64,000 nt of DNA, from assembly GCA_001464275.1 (NCBI GenBank), contig LNFL01000170.1, positions 1 through 64,000 of the forward strand, given 5' to 3'. The DNA is from Actinobacteria bacterium Ga0077560. GTDB taxonomy: Bacteria; Actinomycetota; Thermoleophilia; Miltoncostaeales; Miltoncostaeaceae. Under the pieces are notes generated by a model. That model made no database searches. It worked only from the letters and a program-made list of their open reading frames with translations, and had not been told where the DNA came from. Made by a program: the position numbers and the translations under genes. This document shows, one piece after another, positions 28,773 through 38,178 of the stretch. The number at the start of each line of letters is the position of its first letter. The first letter of the stretch is position 1.

Positions 28773-30035
28773 ATGGACGACTCCGCGCCGGTGGTCCGGA
28801 CGGACTTCGACGCCGTGGACCGCACCCGCCTGCTGGGCATCGACGAGTCCACGTTCACGACGATCCGCGAGGCCGCGCCGCTGCTGCGCGAGACCGCGGA
28901 CCGCATCGTGTCGACCTTCTACCGGCGCGTCGGGCAGATCCCGTCGCTCGGGAGCCTGGTGGGCCGCCACTCCAACGTGGACCGGCTCTCGAGCACGCTG
29001 CGGCAGTACCTCCTGGACTTCCTGGACACGCGCCTGGACGAGCGCCACGTGGCCTCACGCATGCGCATCGCCGAGGTCCACGACCGCATCGGCCTGCCGG
29101 TGGACGCCTACATCGCCCAGATGTCCACGATCCGCGAGGTGTGGTCGGCGGCGGTCTGGGAGACCCACGCCGCGGCCAAGCGCACGCCGGCGCAGAGCGC
29201 GGCCTACGTCGCCGCCCTGGACAAGCTGCTGTCGTTCGACGAGGGGCTCGTGTGCCGGTACTTCACCGACGCGCTGGAGCGGACCCTCGGCGAGGCGCAG
29301 GACCATCACGAGCGCACCCGTGAGCGCCAGCGCGAGCTGAACGACCTCGCCGGCCAGCTGGCCGCCGCCGCCGAGGAGTCCTCCGCCGCGGTGGAGGAGA
29401 TGTCGGCCACCGCGGAGACCGTCGCCCAGAATGTGACCAACGCGGCCCAGCAGGCCCAGGCCGCGGCCGACGCGACCGACAGCGGCAACACGGCCCTCCA
29501 GGCGACGCAGGGGTCGGTGACCCGGGTGGGCGAGGCCACCGAGCAGCTCGGCGCGGCCGCCGGCGACCTGGAGGCCAGCTCCGCCCGGATCGGCGAGATC
29601 TCGGCGATGCTCAAGGACACCGCCGACCGCATCAACCTGCTCGCGCTCAACGCCGCCATCGAGGCGGCGCGGGCCGGCGACGCCGGCCGCGGGTTCGCCG
29701 TGGTGGCCGACGAGGTCCGCAAGCTGGCGGAGTCGACCCAGGTGCGCCTGGTCGAGTCCAGCGCCGCGGTGGAGGAGATGCAGCGCTCGATCGACCTCGT
29801 GCGCAACGCCGGCGAGGTCACCACCCGCGAGGTGCTGGAGCTGGTGAGCGCCACCCAGGAGGTCGGCAGCCGCTTCTCGGAGATCGGCGCCGCGTCCGCC
29901 GCCACCAGCGCGACGCTGGCGGACATCGCCGCGGCCTCCGAGGAGGTCGCCGCGGCCGCCGGGGAGACCGGGCGGGCGTCCACGGAGGTGGCGCACCTGG
30001 CCGAGAACGTGAAGTCCGTGGCCGACGCGATCTGA
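28773..30035 (+). CDS. Globin-coupled chemoreceptor (HemAT-like)
   Basis: 420 residues, no membrane helix, hence a soluble cytosolic receptor. Start ATG with GGAG six bases upstream. Residues 10-175 form a protoglobin domain: [17 protein letters not shown] and the proximal-His helix [22 protein letters not shown]. Residues about 185-420 are an MCP signalling domain with its hairpin tip [41 protein letters not shown]. Family members bind haem and signal O2 to CheA. No che genes are in the window, so the partner kinase is elsewhere. It could also control a non-motility output. There are no methylation-rich pentapeptides I can call with certainty. Confidence 0.92.
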   Translation: MDDSAPVVRTDFDAVDRTRLLGIDESTFTTIREAAPLLRETADRIVSTFYRRVGQIPSLGSLVGRHSNVDRLSSTLRQYLLDFLDTRLDERHVASRMRIAEVHDRIGLPVDAYIAQMSTIREVWSAAVWETHAAAKRTPAQSAAYVAALDKLLSFDEGLVCRYFTDALERTLGEAQDHHERTRERQRELNDLAGQLAAAAEESSAAVEEMSATAETVAQNVTNAAQQAQAAADATDSGNTALQATQGSVTRVGEATEQLGAAAGDLEASSARIGEISAMLKDTADRINLLALNAAIEAARAGDAGRGFAVVADEVRKLAESTQVRLVESSAAVEEMQRSIDLVRNAGEVTTREVLELVSATQEVGSRFSEIGAASAATSATLADIAAASEEVAAAAGETGRASTEVAHLAENVKSVADAI

Positions 30036-30163
30036 CCGGTGGCCGGGGGCGGGCGCGCCGCGCCCGTCCCCGATCCGGTGTTCCAGCCCTGTCACACACG
30101 TTCGGCCGATGGCCCAGGTGCCGCTACGGTGGACGCGGGACCCCTCGCCCAAGGAGGACAGGG

Positions 30164-30557
30164 ATGACCGACAGCAGCACCAAGTGCATCGCGATGATCG
30201 CGCACGACAACCGCAAGCAGGACCTGCTCGACTGGGCCCGGTTCAACCGCGGCACCCTGGTGGGTCACGACCTGTGCGCCACCGGCACCACCGGCCGCCT
30301 GCTCGCCGACGAGCTCGGCCTAGACGTGCACCGGTTCCTCTCGGGACCGCTGGGCGGCGACCAGCAGGTGGGCGCCGGCGTGGCCGAGGGCCGCATCGAC
30401 ATGATCATCTTCTTCTGGGACCCCCTGGAGCCGCAGCCGCACGACGTGGACGTGAAGGCCCTGCTGCGCGTGGCGGTGGTGCACAACTGCCCCCGACTTC
30501 CTGCTCTCCAGCCCGCTGATGCACCGCGCGTACGCGCCGATGGCGACGGTCGCCTGA
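30164..30557 (+). pseudogene. mgsA: Methylglyoxal synthase, frame-disrupted
   Basis: Start ATG with AAGGAGG six bases upstream. The enzyme turns dihydroxyacetone phosphate into methylglyoxal and phosphate. Seen: [72 protein letters not shown], all as in the family. Right after NCP (near 30493) the conserved VATNxATA segment is missing and the frame shifts; [20 protein letters not shown] continues in another frame to TGA at 30555. The gap fits a 23-base loss. Read literally, the protein instead ends with an unrelated tail at 30574. Lesion or assembly error undecided. Confidence 0.88.
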
Positions 30558-30570
30558 ACCACCGCGCGTC

Positions 30571-31626
30571 GTGACCGGGAGTAGCGTCCCGGTCGTGCGG
30601 CGCGTTCTCACCACCGGCTTCGTCGTCGTCGTGCTCGTCGGCGTCTTCGTGTTCGTGCTGCCGCGGATCGCGGACTACGGCACGGTGTGGGACATCCTGT
30701 CCGGGGTGGAGCGGCGGGACCTGCTGATCCTGCTCGCCGCGGCGCTCGTCAACGTGCTCACGTTCCCGCCGCCATGGATGGCGGCGGTGCCGGGCCTGGG
30801 GTATCGGCAGGCGATGGTGCTCACCCAGGCGTCCACGGCGGCCTCCGCGGTGCTGCCGGGCGGCGACGTGGTGGGCATGGGCACGCAGTACGCGATGCTC
30901 AAGGGCTGGGGCTTCGGCGGCCAGCAGGCCGGGCTGGCCGTGGTGGTGACCGGCGTGTGGAACCAGCTGGTGAACGTGGCGTTCCCGGTGAGCGCGGTGC
31001 TGATGCTGTCCTGGCACGGCGAGGCGCCGGCGCAGCTGCGAATCGCGGCGATCATCGGCGCCGTCGTGTTCGCGATGGTGATCGCCGGGTTCGTGATCCT
31101 GCTGGCGCGGGAGGGCCACGCACGCGGCATCGGCAACCTCGCCGCGCGGATGGCGGCGCGGGTGATGGCCGTCATCGGGCGGGTGCGGCGCCCGGCGTGG
31201 GGCGACGCGGCGGTGCGCTTCCGGAACCAGAGCGTCGCGCTGGTGCGCACCCGCTGGCCGCACCTCACCGTCGCAACGATCCTGGGCCACATCACCGTCT
31301 TCCTCGTGCTGCTGGCGGCGATCCGGGCGGTGGGGATCGACGCCGGGCAGGTGAGCGCGGTGGAGTGCTTCGCCGCCTGGTCGCTCATCCGCATCCTCAC
31401 CGCCGTCCCCATCACCCCGGGCGGGCTGGGCGTGGTGGAGCTGGGGCTCACCGGCGCGCTGGTGGGGTTCGGCGGCGACCAGGAGCCGGTCGTCGCCGCC
31501 GTGCTGGCCTACCGGGTGCTCACGATGGTGCCGCCCATCGCACTGGGCGGCCTGTGCCTCCTCATCTGGAGGCGCATGGCACCGCGCCGCGCCGCCGCGG
31601 CCACCGGTCCCGGCGCTCCCGGCTGA
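30571..31626 (+). CDS. Flippase-like membrane protein (lysylphosphatidylglycerol synthase TM / UPF0104 family)
   Basis: 351 residues with about eight membrane helices. Family marks: [20 protein letters not shown] around 95-115 and the conserved C-terminal [21 protein letters not shown] (residues about 275-295), typical of the integral-membrane part of MprF and stand-alone relatives. It lacks the cytosolic aminoacyl-transferase domain. The GTG start is 13 bases after the restored end of mgsA. Stand-alone members are thought to move lipids or glycolipids across the membrane; no partner enzyme lies beside it. Function by family only. Confidence 0.85.
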   Translation: MTGSSVPVVRRVLTTGFVVVVLVGVFVFVLPRIADYGTVWDILSGVERRDLLILLAAALVNVLTFPPPWMAAVPGLGYRQAMVLTQASTAASAVLPGGDVVGMGTQYAMLKGWGFGGQQAGLAVVVTGVWNQLVNVAFPVSAVLMLSWHGEAPAQLRIAAIIGAVVFAMVIAGFVILLAREGHARGIGNLAARMAARVMAVIGRVRRPAWGDAAVRFRNQSVALVRTRWPHLTVATILGHITVFLVLLAAIRAVGIDAGQVSAVECFAAWSLIRILTAVPITPGGLGVVELGLTGALVGFGGDQEPVVAAVLAYRVLTMVPPIALGGLCLLIWRRMAPRRAAAATGPGAPG

Positions 31627-31664
31627 CGAGCTGCGCCCCGGGGCACGCGCTCCTGCGAGCCAGA

Positions 31665-32738
31665 TCAGGGCAGCGGCCGCTCCAGGCGATCCCGCTCCCG
31701 CCCCTCCGAGTCGAGGTAGCGGAACACCACCCGCCCGGGCGAGACGTCCACCCGCAGCAGGCCGAACGGCAGGATGTAGACGTCCGCGTCCGGGCTGCGC
31801 GGTGTGCCCCCCTCGCTGGCCGGCGCGCCGCCGGTGCCCACCGTGAGCAGCGGGAGCCCCGGTGCGTCGGGGGACTCCCGGCGCTCGTAGGCGTGCAGGT
31901 GGCCGCTCAGCACCGCGGCCACCGGGCGGCCCGCCAGCGCCCGCAGCACCGGGTTGCCGGGCTTCAGCGGCTGGTGCACCACCACGAACCGGGCCGCGGG
32001 ACCGGGCCGGGACAGCGCGCGGCGCAGGAACGGGACGTCACCCGCGTCGCCCAGCAGCCCCAGGCCCACGAACTGCAGGGGTCCGTACCGCAGGTCGAAG
32101 CGGTCACCCTCTCCGGGCCACTCCAGCGCGTCCACCAGGGCCCGACGCCCCTCCTCGAACACGATGTCGTGGTCGCCCACCACGCCGTAGTGCGGGGTGT
32201 TGGCCATCAGCTCCCGCAGCGGCCGGAAGATGTTGGGGTCCAGCAGGTCCGGGACGGCGGCCAAGTAGCTGTTGTCGCCGGTGGTCATCAGCAGCCGCGG
32301 CCGCTGCGCCAGGGCGGTGGCCGCCACGGCCCGCTCGCCGTCGGTGTTGGCGCCGTAATCCCCGAAGGCCACGAACGTGAGGGTGCCGGTGAGGGCGGTG
32401 GGCGCGGTGGTGAAGGTGCCGGTGGCCGCGCCGGCGTCCCCGGCGCGCGCGGTCCAGCGGTAGGCGGTGTCGGGCCGCAGCCCGGTGAGGGTGCCGTCAC
32501 GGCCGGTCACCACGGTGCCGTCGGGGGCGGTCGCCGTGAGCGTCACCGGCCGGCCGTCGCGGGCGATCCACCGCAGCCGGGCGTCGCGCTCGGTGACGCG
32601 CACCAGGTACGGGCCGCGGGCGAACGCCTCGGCCGCGGCGGCGGGCGCGTCGTCACCACCGCGCGTGCCGATCACCAGCGCCGACGCGCCGGCCGCCACC
32701 ACGGCGGCGACGATCACGGCGAGGCGGCGGGGGTCCAT
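31665..32738 (-). CDS. Exported calcineurin-like metallophosphoesterase with Fn3-like domain
   Basis: 357 residues. A signal anchor at 5-24 (LAVIVAAVVAAGASALVIG); a strand-rich purple-acid-phosphatase-type N-domain (ARLRWIARDG, GLRPDTAYRWTARAG); then the catalytic domain: FVAFGDYGANTDG, LMTTGDNSY, YGVVGDHDIV, FVVVHQPL and SGHLHAYER. The usual GNHD motif reads GDHD here, so a metal-bridging or substrate Asn is Asp. All other metal ligands are in place. Length and order match secreted purple-acid-like phosphatases. Converges with the flippase-like gene 38 bases away. Confidence 0.87.
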   Translation of the reverse strand: MDPRRLAVIVAAVVAAGASALVIGTRGGDDAPAAAAEAFARGPYLVRVTERDARLRWIARDGRPVTLTATAPDGTVVTGRDGTLTGLRPDTAYRWTARAGDAGAATGTFTTAPTALTGTLTFVAFGDYGANTDGERAVAATALAQRPRLLMTTGDNSYLAAVPDLLDPNIFRPLRELMANTPHYGVVGDHDIVFEEGRRALVDALEWPGEGDRFDLRYGPLQFVGLGLLGDAGDVPFLRRALSRPGPAARFVVVHQPLKPGNPVLRALAGRPVAAVLSGHLHAYERRESPDAPGLPLLTVGTGGAPASEGGTPRSPDADVYILPFGLLRVDVSPGRVVFRYLDSEGRERDRLERPLP

Positions 32739-32791
32739 GTGACGATGATGCCCCAGCCGGTGCCCGGTGGGCCCGGGGATATGGTTCCGGT

Positions 32792-34003
32792 GTGGCAAAC
32801 CCCTCCGCCGCGACCCACGCACCGGCCCCGCCGGACGACCTGCTCACCGTCACCGGCCCCGACCGGCCCGGCGTGACCCACGCCGTGTTCACCGCACTCA
32901 CCCTTCCGGGTGTCGAGGTGCTCGACGTGGAGCAGGTCGTGGTGCGCGGCAACCTGGTGCTCGGGGTGCTGGTCACCGGAGGTCCCGCCGCGGCCGGCGC
33001 GGAGGCCGCCGTGCGCGAGGCCACCGAGCCACTGGGGATGTGGGTCACCTGCACGCCGGGGCGCGGCGACAACGCCCACCGGCGCGCCGAGCGCCTGCAC
33101 GTGACCGTGATCGCCCGGCCGCTGCTGCCGGCGACGGTGGCGTCGATCGCCGGCCACCTGGCCGCCCGCGGCGCGAACATCGACCGGGTGCGGCGCCTGT
33201 CCCGCTGGCCGGTCACCACCGTCGAGTTCGACGTGTCCGGCGACGACGCCGACGTGCTGCGCCGGGAGCTGGCGGTCGAGGCCGCCCGCCACCGGGTGGA
33301 CATCGCGGTCTCCCCGTCGGGGCTCGCCCGCCGCGGACGGCGCCTGGTGGTGATGGACGTGGACTCCACGCTCATCCAGGACGAGGTGATCGAGCTGCTC
33401 GCGGCGCACGCCGGGCGGGAGGCCGAGGTGGCGGCGGTCACCGAGCGCGCCATGCGCGGCGAGCTGGACTTCGCCGAGAGCCTGCACGAGCGGGTGGCGT
33501 GCCTGGAGGGGCTGCCCGAGACCGTGATCGACGACGTGCGGGCCGCGGTGCGGCTCACCCCCGGCGCGCGGACCCTCTGCCGTACGCTCGGCAGGCTGGG
33601 ATTCACGCTGGCGGTGGTGTCCGGCGGGTTCATCGAGGTGGTGGGACCGCTGGCCGAGGAGCTCGGCATCCACCATGCCCACGCCAACCGGCTGGAGATC
33701 CGGGACGGGTTCCTGACGGGACGGGTGACCGGCCCGGTGGTGGACCGCGCCGAGAAGGCCGCGGCGCTGCGCCGCTTCGCCGCGGAGGAGGGCCTGCCCC
33801 TGAGCCGCACGGTGGCGGTGGGCGACGGCGCGAACGACCTCGACATGCTCGCCGCCGCCGGGCTGGGCATCGCGTTCAACGCCAAGCCGGTGGTGCGCGC
33901 GCAGGCCGACACGTCGGTGACGGTGCCCTACCTGGACGCGGTGCTCTACCTGCTGGGGATCCCCCGGCAGGAGATCGAGGAGGCGGACGCCGCCCAGGGG
34001 TGA
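32792..34003 (+). CDS. serB: Phosphoserine phosphatase with N-terminal ACT domains
   Basis: 403 residues. Two ACT-type regulatory domains (about 15-90 and 100-175, LLTVTGPDRPGVTHAVFTAL; HVTVIARPLLPATVASIAGHL) precede a HAD phosphatase with DVDSTLIQDEVIELLA (nucleophile DxDxT), VVSGGF, and VGDGANDLDMLAAAGLG. It removes phosphate from phosphoserine, the last step of serine synthesis; ACT domains suggest feedback by serine, as in mycobacterial SerB2. GTG start at 32792. Divergent from the phosphoesterase gene with only 53 bases between. No serA or serC nearby. Confidence 0.95.
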   Translation: MANPSAATHAPAPPDDLLTVTGPDRPGVTHAVFTALTLPGVEVLDVEQVVVRGNLVLGVLVTGGPAAAGAEAAVREATEPLGMWVTCTPGRGDNAHRRAERLHVTVIARPLLPATVASIAGHLAARGANIDRVRRLSRWPVTTVEFDVSGDDADVLRRELAVEAARHRVDIAVSPSGLARRGRRLVVMDVDSTLIQDEVIELLAAHAGREAEVAAVTERAMRGELDFAESLHERVACLEGLPETVIDDVRAAVRLTPGARTLCRTLGRLGFTLAVVSGGFIEVVGPLAEELGIHHAHANRLEIRDGFLTGRVTGPVVDRAEKAAALRRFAAEEGLPLSRTVAVGDGANDLDMLAAAGLGIAFNAKPVVRAQADTSVTVPYLDAVLYLLGIPRQEIEEADAAQG

Positions 34004-34006
34004 CGC

Positions 34007-34390
34007 TCAGGCGGCGGTCCCGGCCAGCCGCGCCCGCAGCCGGTCGGTGAGCTCCACCACGTAGGGCAGCCGCCGAAGGTCGTCGGGTGTCACCGGCACC
34101 CCGCGGGCGCGGGCGCGCTCTGCCAGCCACTCGTACGGATGCTCCTCGGTGGCCGGCTCGTCCGGGAGGACCACGTTCAGCACCTCGCGGGTGACCGGCT
34201 CGACCGTCGCGTGCTCCCAGATGTCGCCGTCCGGGCGGATCTCGGAGACGTAGCCGCGCTCGGCGTGAAGGATGAGGCGCCGGCCGTCCTGCAGGTCGAT
34301 GAACTCGCTCACGCGGATCTCCTGGCGACGGGGATCGCCGTTGCGGGCGGGATCCATGTCCGCGAGCGCGCCGAGCCGGACGAGGGCCAT
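34007..34390 (-). CDS. Conserved hypothetical cytosolic protein
   Basis: 127 residues. Strand-rich first half (IRVSEFIDLQDGRRLILHAERG, GYVSEIRPDGDIWEHATVEPVTREVLNVVLPD cut by turns) and a helical end (EEHPYEWLAERARARGVPVTPDDLRRLPYVVELTDRL). It resembles many small uncharacterised actinobacterial proteins without named domain. No signal, no membrane helix, no Cys pair. It ends four bases from the serB stop and is divergent from heliorhodopsin, 69 bases apart. A link to heliorhodopsin is only positional. Confidence 0.7.
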   Translation of the reverse strand: MALVRLGALADMDPARNGDPRRQEIRVSEFIDLQDGRRLILHAERGYVSEIRPDGDIWEHATVEPVTREVLNVVLPDEPATEEHPYEWLAERARARGVPVTPDDLRRLPYVVELTDRLRARLAGTAA

Positions 34391-34459
34391 GGGCGCGATT
34401 CTGCCACCCGGGTGCGGACCCAGGTGACTTCGGTCCGGGAAACGGGGAACCTTGTCCTC

Positions 34460-35226
34460 ATGACACCCTCCCCCTCCCCCCCGCCCGCGGTGGACCGGCA
34501 ACTGCGCCGGCTGCGCCTGGGCAACGCCGGCCTGGCGGTGCTGCACCTCGCGCAGGCCATCGTGATCCTGCTGCTGGCCAACGACTTCTCGCTGCCGGTC
34601 ACCGGCGCGTTCCTCAACGCCCAGCCGGGCAGCCCCATCCCCCCGCAGGAGACGCTGTTCGACCTGCCGGTGGGCATCGCGGTGGCGGCGTTCCTGCTGC
34701 TGGCCGCGATCGACCACGCGCTGGTCGCCGCCCCCGGCGTGCACGGCTGGTACGAGCGCCGGCTCCTGGCGGGGGAGAGCCCCGCCCGCTGGATCGAGTA
34801 CTCGCTCAGCGCGACCCTCATGATCATTCTCATCGCGATGCTCACCGGTGTCGCCGACATCGGCGCGATCATCGGGATCGCCGGGGCCAACGTCGCGATG
34901 ATCCTGTTCGGCTGGCTCATGGAGCGCGCCAACCGTGACCGGGAGGGCGGCATCGACTGGCTGCCCTTCATCTTCGGATCGATCGCCGGGGCGGTGCCGT
35001 GGATCATCGTGACGGTGTCGATCGTCGGCTCGGTCACCGACGGCGGCGGACCGCCCGCCTTCGTCTACGGGATCTTCGTGTCCCTGCTGATCCTGTTCTT
35101 CAGCTTCGCCGTCAACCAGGCGCTGCAGTTCGCCCGGAAGGGCCCGTGGCGGCGGCGGTTCACCGCCGAGTGGGGCTACAGAGCGTGCTGGCCTGGCAGG
35201 TGTTCGCCAACACCCTGGTGCTGTAG
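34460..35226 (+). pseudogene. Heliorhodopsin, frame-disrupted in the last helix
   Basis: Seven-helix retinal protein family with inverted topology. Seen: QLRRLRLGNAGLAVLHLAQA (helix 1), HGWYERRL, SPARWIEYSLSATLMIILIA with the counter-ion Glu in helix 3, MLTGVADIGAIIGIAGANV, MILFGWLMERANR and FFSFAVNQALQFARKG. At GEWGY-type residues near 35180 the frame breaks; SVLAWQVFANTLVL then reads in another frame to TAG at 35224. The lost stretch corresponds to Ile-x-Leu-Ser-Leu-Val-Ala-Lys, including the retinal-binding Lys. That is eight codons less two bases: 22 bases. A literal reading gives no chromophore site. Deletion or assembly error open. Confidence 0.87.
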
Positions 35227-35340
35227 CCGCCACGGAGGGCGCGACGGGCGGGTCCGCGAGGCGGATCCGCCCTTCCCCCGCGCCGCGGGTGGGTGATGGC
35301 CCCGATGCCCGCGCCCACGGGTGGCGCGGAGACTGGGTGC

Positions 35341-35922
35341 GTGTTCCAGGTGCGCATCCACGGGCGCGGCGGGCAGGGCGTCGTCACGGCGGCAGAGCTG
35401 CTGTCGGTGGCCGCCTTCGCCGAGGGCCGCACCGCGCAGGCGTTCCCGAGCTTCGGGTCGGAGCGCACGGGCGCGCCGGTGGTGGCGTTCTGCCGCATCG
35501 CCGACGGTGAGATCCGCACCCGGGAGCCCATCGCCGAGCCGGACGCGCTGATCATCCAGGACGCCACGCTGCTGCATCAGGTGGACGTCTTCTCGGGCCT
35601 GCGTCCCGACGGCTACATCCTGCTCAACTCGCCGCGCACGTTCGACGAGCTGGGCGTCGGCACGTTCACGGCCGGGTTCCGCCACGAGCGGCTGCTCACG
35701 GTGCCGGCCACCGAGCTGGCGCTACGGCACCTGGGTCGGCCCATCCCGAACGCCGTGCTCCTGGGCGGCTTCTGCGCGATCAGCGGGGTGGTGGGCCTGC
35801 CGGCGCTGGCCGACGCGCTGCGGGAGCGGTTCCCGGCGGCGCTCGCCGATCAGAACGTCGCCGCGGCGACGGAGGCCCACGACTGGGTGGAGGCCGAGAT
35901 GCGGGAGCTCGCCAATGGCTAG
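35341..35922 (+). CDS. porG: 2-oxoacid:ferredoxin oxidoreductase gamma subunit
   Basis: 193 residues from the GTG at 35341, with GGAG nine bases upstream. The family opening FQVRIHGRGGQGVVTAAELL is at the very start, which decides it over a start 48 bases further up. Then FPSFGSERTGAPVVAFCRI, the gamma signature, and IQDATLLHQVDVFSGLRPDGY. The gamma subunit helps close the active site. Ends in an eight-base overlap with porA. Substrate may be pyruvate, 2-oxoglutarate or a branched 2-oxoacid; the operon does not fix it. Confidence 0.92.
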   Translation: MFQVRIHGRGGQGVVTAAELLSVAAFAEGRTAQAFPSFGSERTGAPVVAFCRIADGEIRTREPIAEPDALIIQDATLLHQVDVFSGLRPDGYILLNSPRTFDELGVGTFTAGFRHERLLTVPATELALRHLGRPIPNAVLLGGFCAISGVVGLPALADALRERFPAALADQNVAAATEAHDWVEAEMRELANG

Positions 35923-37174
35923 GCGCCAGATGGAGGGCGCGCGGGGCGTCGCCGAGACGGTCGCGGCCTGCCGGCCGCAGGTGATCTGCGCGTACCCCAT
36001 CACCCCCCAGACGCACATCGTGGAGGGCCTCGGGGCGCTGGTGAAGAGCGGTGCGCTGTCGCCGTGCGAGTTCGTGAACGTGGAGTCCGAGTTCGCCGCG
36101 ATGTCGGTGGCCATCGGGGCGTCGGCCGCCGGGGCCCGCGCCTACACGGCCACGGCCAGCCAGGGGCTGCTGTTCATGGCCGAGGCCCTCTACAACGCCT
36201 CCGGCCTCGGGCTGCCGATCGTGATGACGGTGGCCAACCGGGCCATCGGCGCGCCCATCAACATCTGGAACGACCACTCCGACGCCATGTCCCAGCGGGA
36301 CTCCGGGTGGATCCAGCTTTACGCGGAGACCAACCAGGAGGCCATGGACCTCCACATCCAGGCGTTCCGGCTGGCGGAGGAGTTCTCGGTGCCGGTGATG
36401 GTGTGCATGGACGGGTTCGTGCTGACGCACGCCTTCGAGGCGCTGGACGTGCCGACGCCCGAGCAGGTGGACGCATTCCTGCCGCCGTTCCGGCCCCGCC
36501 AGGTGCTCGACCCCGACGAGCCGCTCACGATCGGCGCCATGGTGGGGCCCGAGGCGTTCACCGAGGTGCGGTACCTGGCCTTCCACCGCCAGCAGGAGGC
36601 CCTGGCCCGCATCCCGGAGATCGCCGAGGAGTTCCGCGCCGCGTTCGGACGCGACTCCGGCGGGCTGCTGCACACCTACCGGTGCGAGGACGCCACCACG
36701 ATCGTGCTGGCCATGGGGTCGGTGCTCGGCACCCTCAAGGACACCGTGGACGGGCTGCGCGACGACGGCGAGCGCGTGGGCGTCGTGGGGCTCACCTCCT
36801 TCCGGCCGTTCCCCATGAGCGCGGTCTGGAACGCCCTGCGCCGCGCCGAGCGGGTCATCACCCTGGAGCGGGCCTTCTCGCCCGGCGTGGGCGGCATCGT
36901 GTCGGCGAACGTCCACATGGCGCTGGCCGGGCTCTCCCAGCGGTACCACACGGTCATCGCCGGGCTGGGCGGGCGGCCCGTCACGCGGGCATCCCTGGAG
37001 ACCATGATCCGCGACGCGATCTCGGGACGCCTGGAGCCCTTGGTGTTCCTCGACCTCAACCGCGAGCTCGTGGACCGGGAGATCGCCCGAGTGCACGCCC
37101 ACCCCCGCTCCGGTCCCGCCGCGGAGAACATCCTCCGCGACATCGGCATCGTCGCCGGGGGGCCGCACGGATGA
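35915..37174 (+). CDS. porA: 2-oxoacid:ferredoxin oxidoreductase alpha subunit
   Basis: 419 residues. The N-terminal pyrimidine-binding-type domain has ICAYPITPQTHIVEGL, FVNVESEFAAMSVAIGAS, TATASQGLLFMAEALYNASGLGLPIVM and NIWNDHSDAMSQRDSGWIQLYAE, all hallmarks of PorA. The C-terminal transketolase-C-type domain includes LAMGSVLGT and ERAFSPGVGGIVSANV. It forms the TPP active site with PorB, oxidising a 2-oxoacid and CoA to acyl-CoA and CO2 with reduced ferredoxin. Coupled by overlaps to porG before and porB after. Confidence 0.95.
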   Translation: MARRQMEGARGVAETVAACRPQVICAYPITPQTHIVEGLGALVKSGALSPCEFVNVESEFAAMSVAIGASAAGARAYTATASQGLLFMAEALYNASGLGLPIVMTVANRAIGAPINIWNDHSDAMSQRDSGWIQLYAETNQEAMDLHIQAFRLAEEFSVPVMVCMDGFVLTHAFEALDVPTPEQVDAFLPPFRPRQVLDPDEPLTIGAMVGPEAFTEVRYLAFHRQQEALARIPEIAEEFRAAFGRDSGGLLHTYRCEDATTIVLAMGSVLGTLKDTVDGLRDDGERVGVVGLTSFRPFPMSAVWNALRRAERVITLERAFSPGVGGIVSANVHMALAGLSQRYHTVIAGLGGRPVTRASLETMIRDAISGRLEPLVFLDLNRELVDREIARVHAHPRSGPAAENILRDIGIVAGGPHG

Positions 37175-38178
37175 GCGACACACGGGAGATCCGGTACTTC
37201 CAGGTGGGCAGCCACGCCGTGGGCAACCGGCTGCTCGACCCGGACCAGCGCACGGTGCAGGCCGACCCGGAGCGCGCCAACGCCCTCACCTGCGGGCACC
37301 GCGCCTGCCAGGGCTGCGGCGAGGCGCTCGGCGCCCGGTACGTGGTGGACGCCGCGCTGCGGGCCAGCGCCGGCCGGCTGGTGGCGGTGAACGCCACCGG
37401 CTGCCTGGAGGTGTTCAGCACCCCCTACCCGGAGAGCTCCTGGCAGCTCGCCTGGCTGCACTCGCTGTTCGGCAACGCCCCCGCGGTCGCCACCGGCGTG
37501 GCCGCGGCGCTGCGCGCCCGCGGCATGGACGACGTGCGCGTGCTGGCCCAGGGCGGGGACGGCGGCACCGTGGACATCGGCTTCGGCTGCCTGTCCGGGA
37601 TGTTCGAGCGCAACGACGACGTGCTGTACGTCTGTTACGACAACCAGGGCTACATGAACACCGGCGTGCAGCGCTCGGGCGCCACCCCGGCGGCGGCCCG
37701 CACCGCCACCACGGAGGCGGTGGGCGAGCACCCCGGCAACCCCTTCGGGCAGGGCAAGGACGTGCCCCGCATCGCCATGGCCCACGGCGTGCCGTACGTG
37801 GCCACGGCCACCGTCGCCGACCTGCGTGACCTGGAGGCCAAAGTGGAGCGCGCGATGGCCGTGCGCGGCGCCCGGTACCTGCACGTGCTGGTCCCCTGCC
37901 CGCTGGGCTGGGGGACCCCGTCGAACCTCACCATCCGCATGGCGCGCCTGGCCACCCAGAGCGGGCTGTTCCCCGTCTACGAGGCCCGCGACGGCGAGGT
38001 GACCGAGGTCACGCGCATCCGCCAGCACGTGCCGGTGGAGGACTACCTGCGGCCGCAGAAGCGGTTCGCCCATCTGTTCACGCACCCCTCGGGCGCCGAG
38101 GCGCTGGAGCGCATCCGCGCGTCGGCGCTGGCGAACATCCGGCGCTACGGGCTCCTGGACCGGGAGGACGAGCGGTGA
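37171..38178 (+). CDS. porB: 2-oxoacid:ferredoxin oxidoreductase beta subunit
   Basis: 335 residues. A [4Fe-4S] site is suggested by Cys46-x2-Cys49 (ACQGCG), Cys78 (NATGCLEVF) and Cys243 (VPCPLGWG). The TPP/Mg motif is AQGGDGGTVDIGFG with YDNQGYMNTGVQRSG. This is the catalytic TPP-binding subunit. About 30 residues precede the first Cys pair, longer than minimal PorB. ATG start in a four-base overlap with porA, stop in a four-base overlap with the next gene: strict coupling for one complex. Confidence 0.95.
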   Translation: MSDTREIRYFQVGSHAVGNRLLDPDQRTVQADPERANALTCGHRACQGCGEALGARYVVDAALRASAGRLVAVNATGCLEVFSTPYPESSWQLAWLHSLFGNAPAVATGVAAALRARGMDDVRVLAQGGDGGTVDIGFGCLSGMFERNDDVLYVCYDNQGYMNTGVQRSGATPAAARTATTEAVGEHPGNPFGQGKDVPRIAMAHGVPYVATATVADLRDLEAKVERAMAVRGARYLHVLVPCPLGWGTPSNLTIRMARLATQSGLFPVYEARDGEVTEVTRIRQHVPVEDYLRPQKRFAHLFTHPSGAEALERIRASALANIRRYGLLDREDER

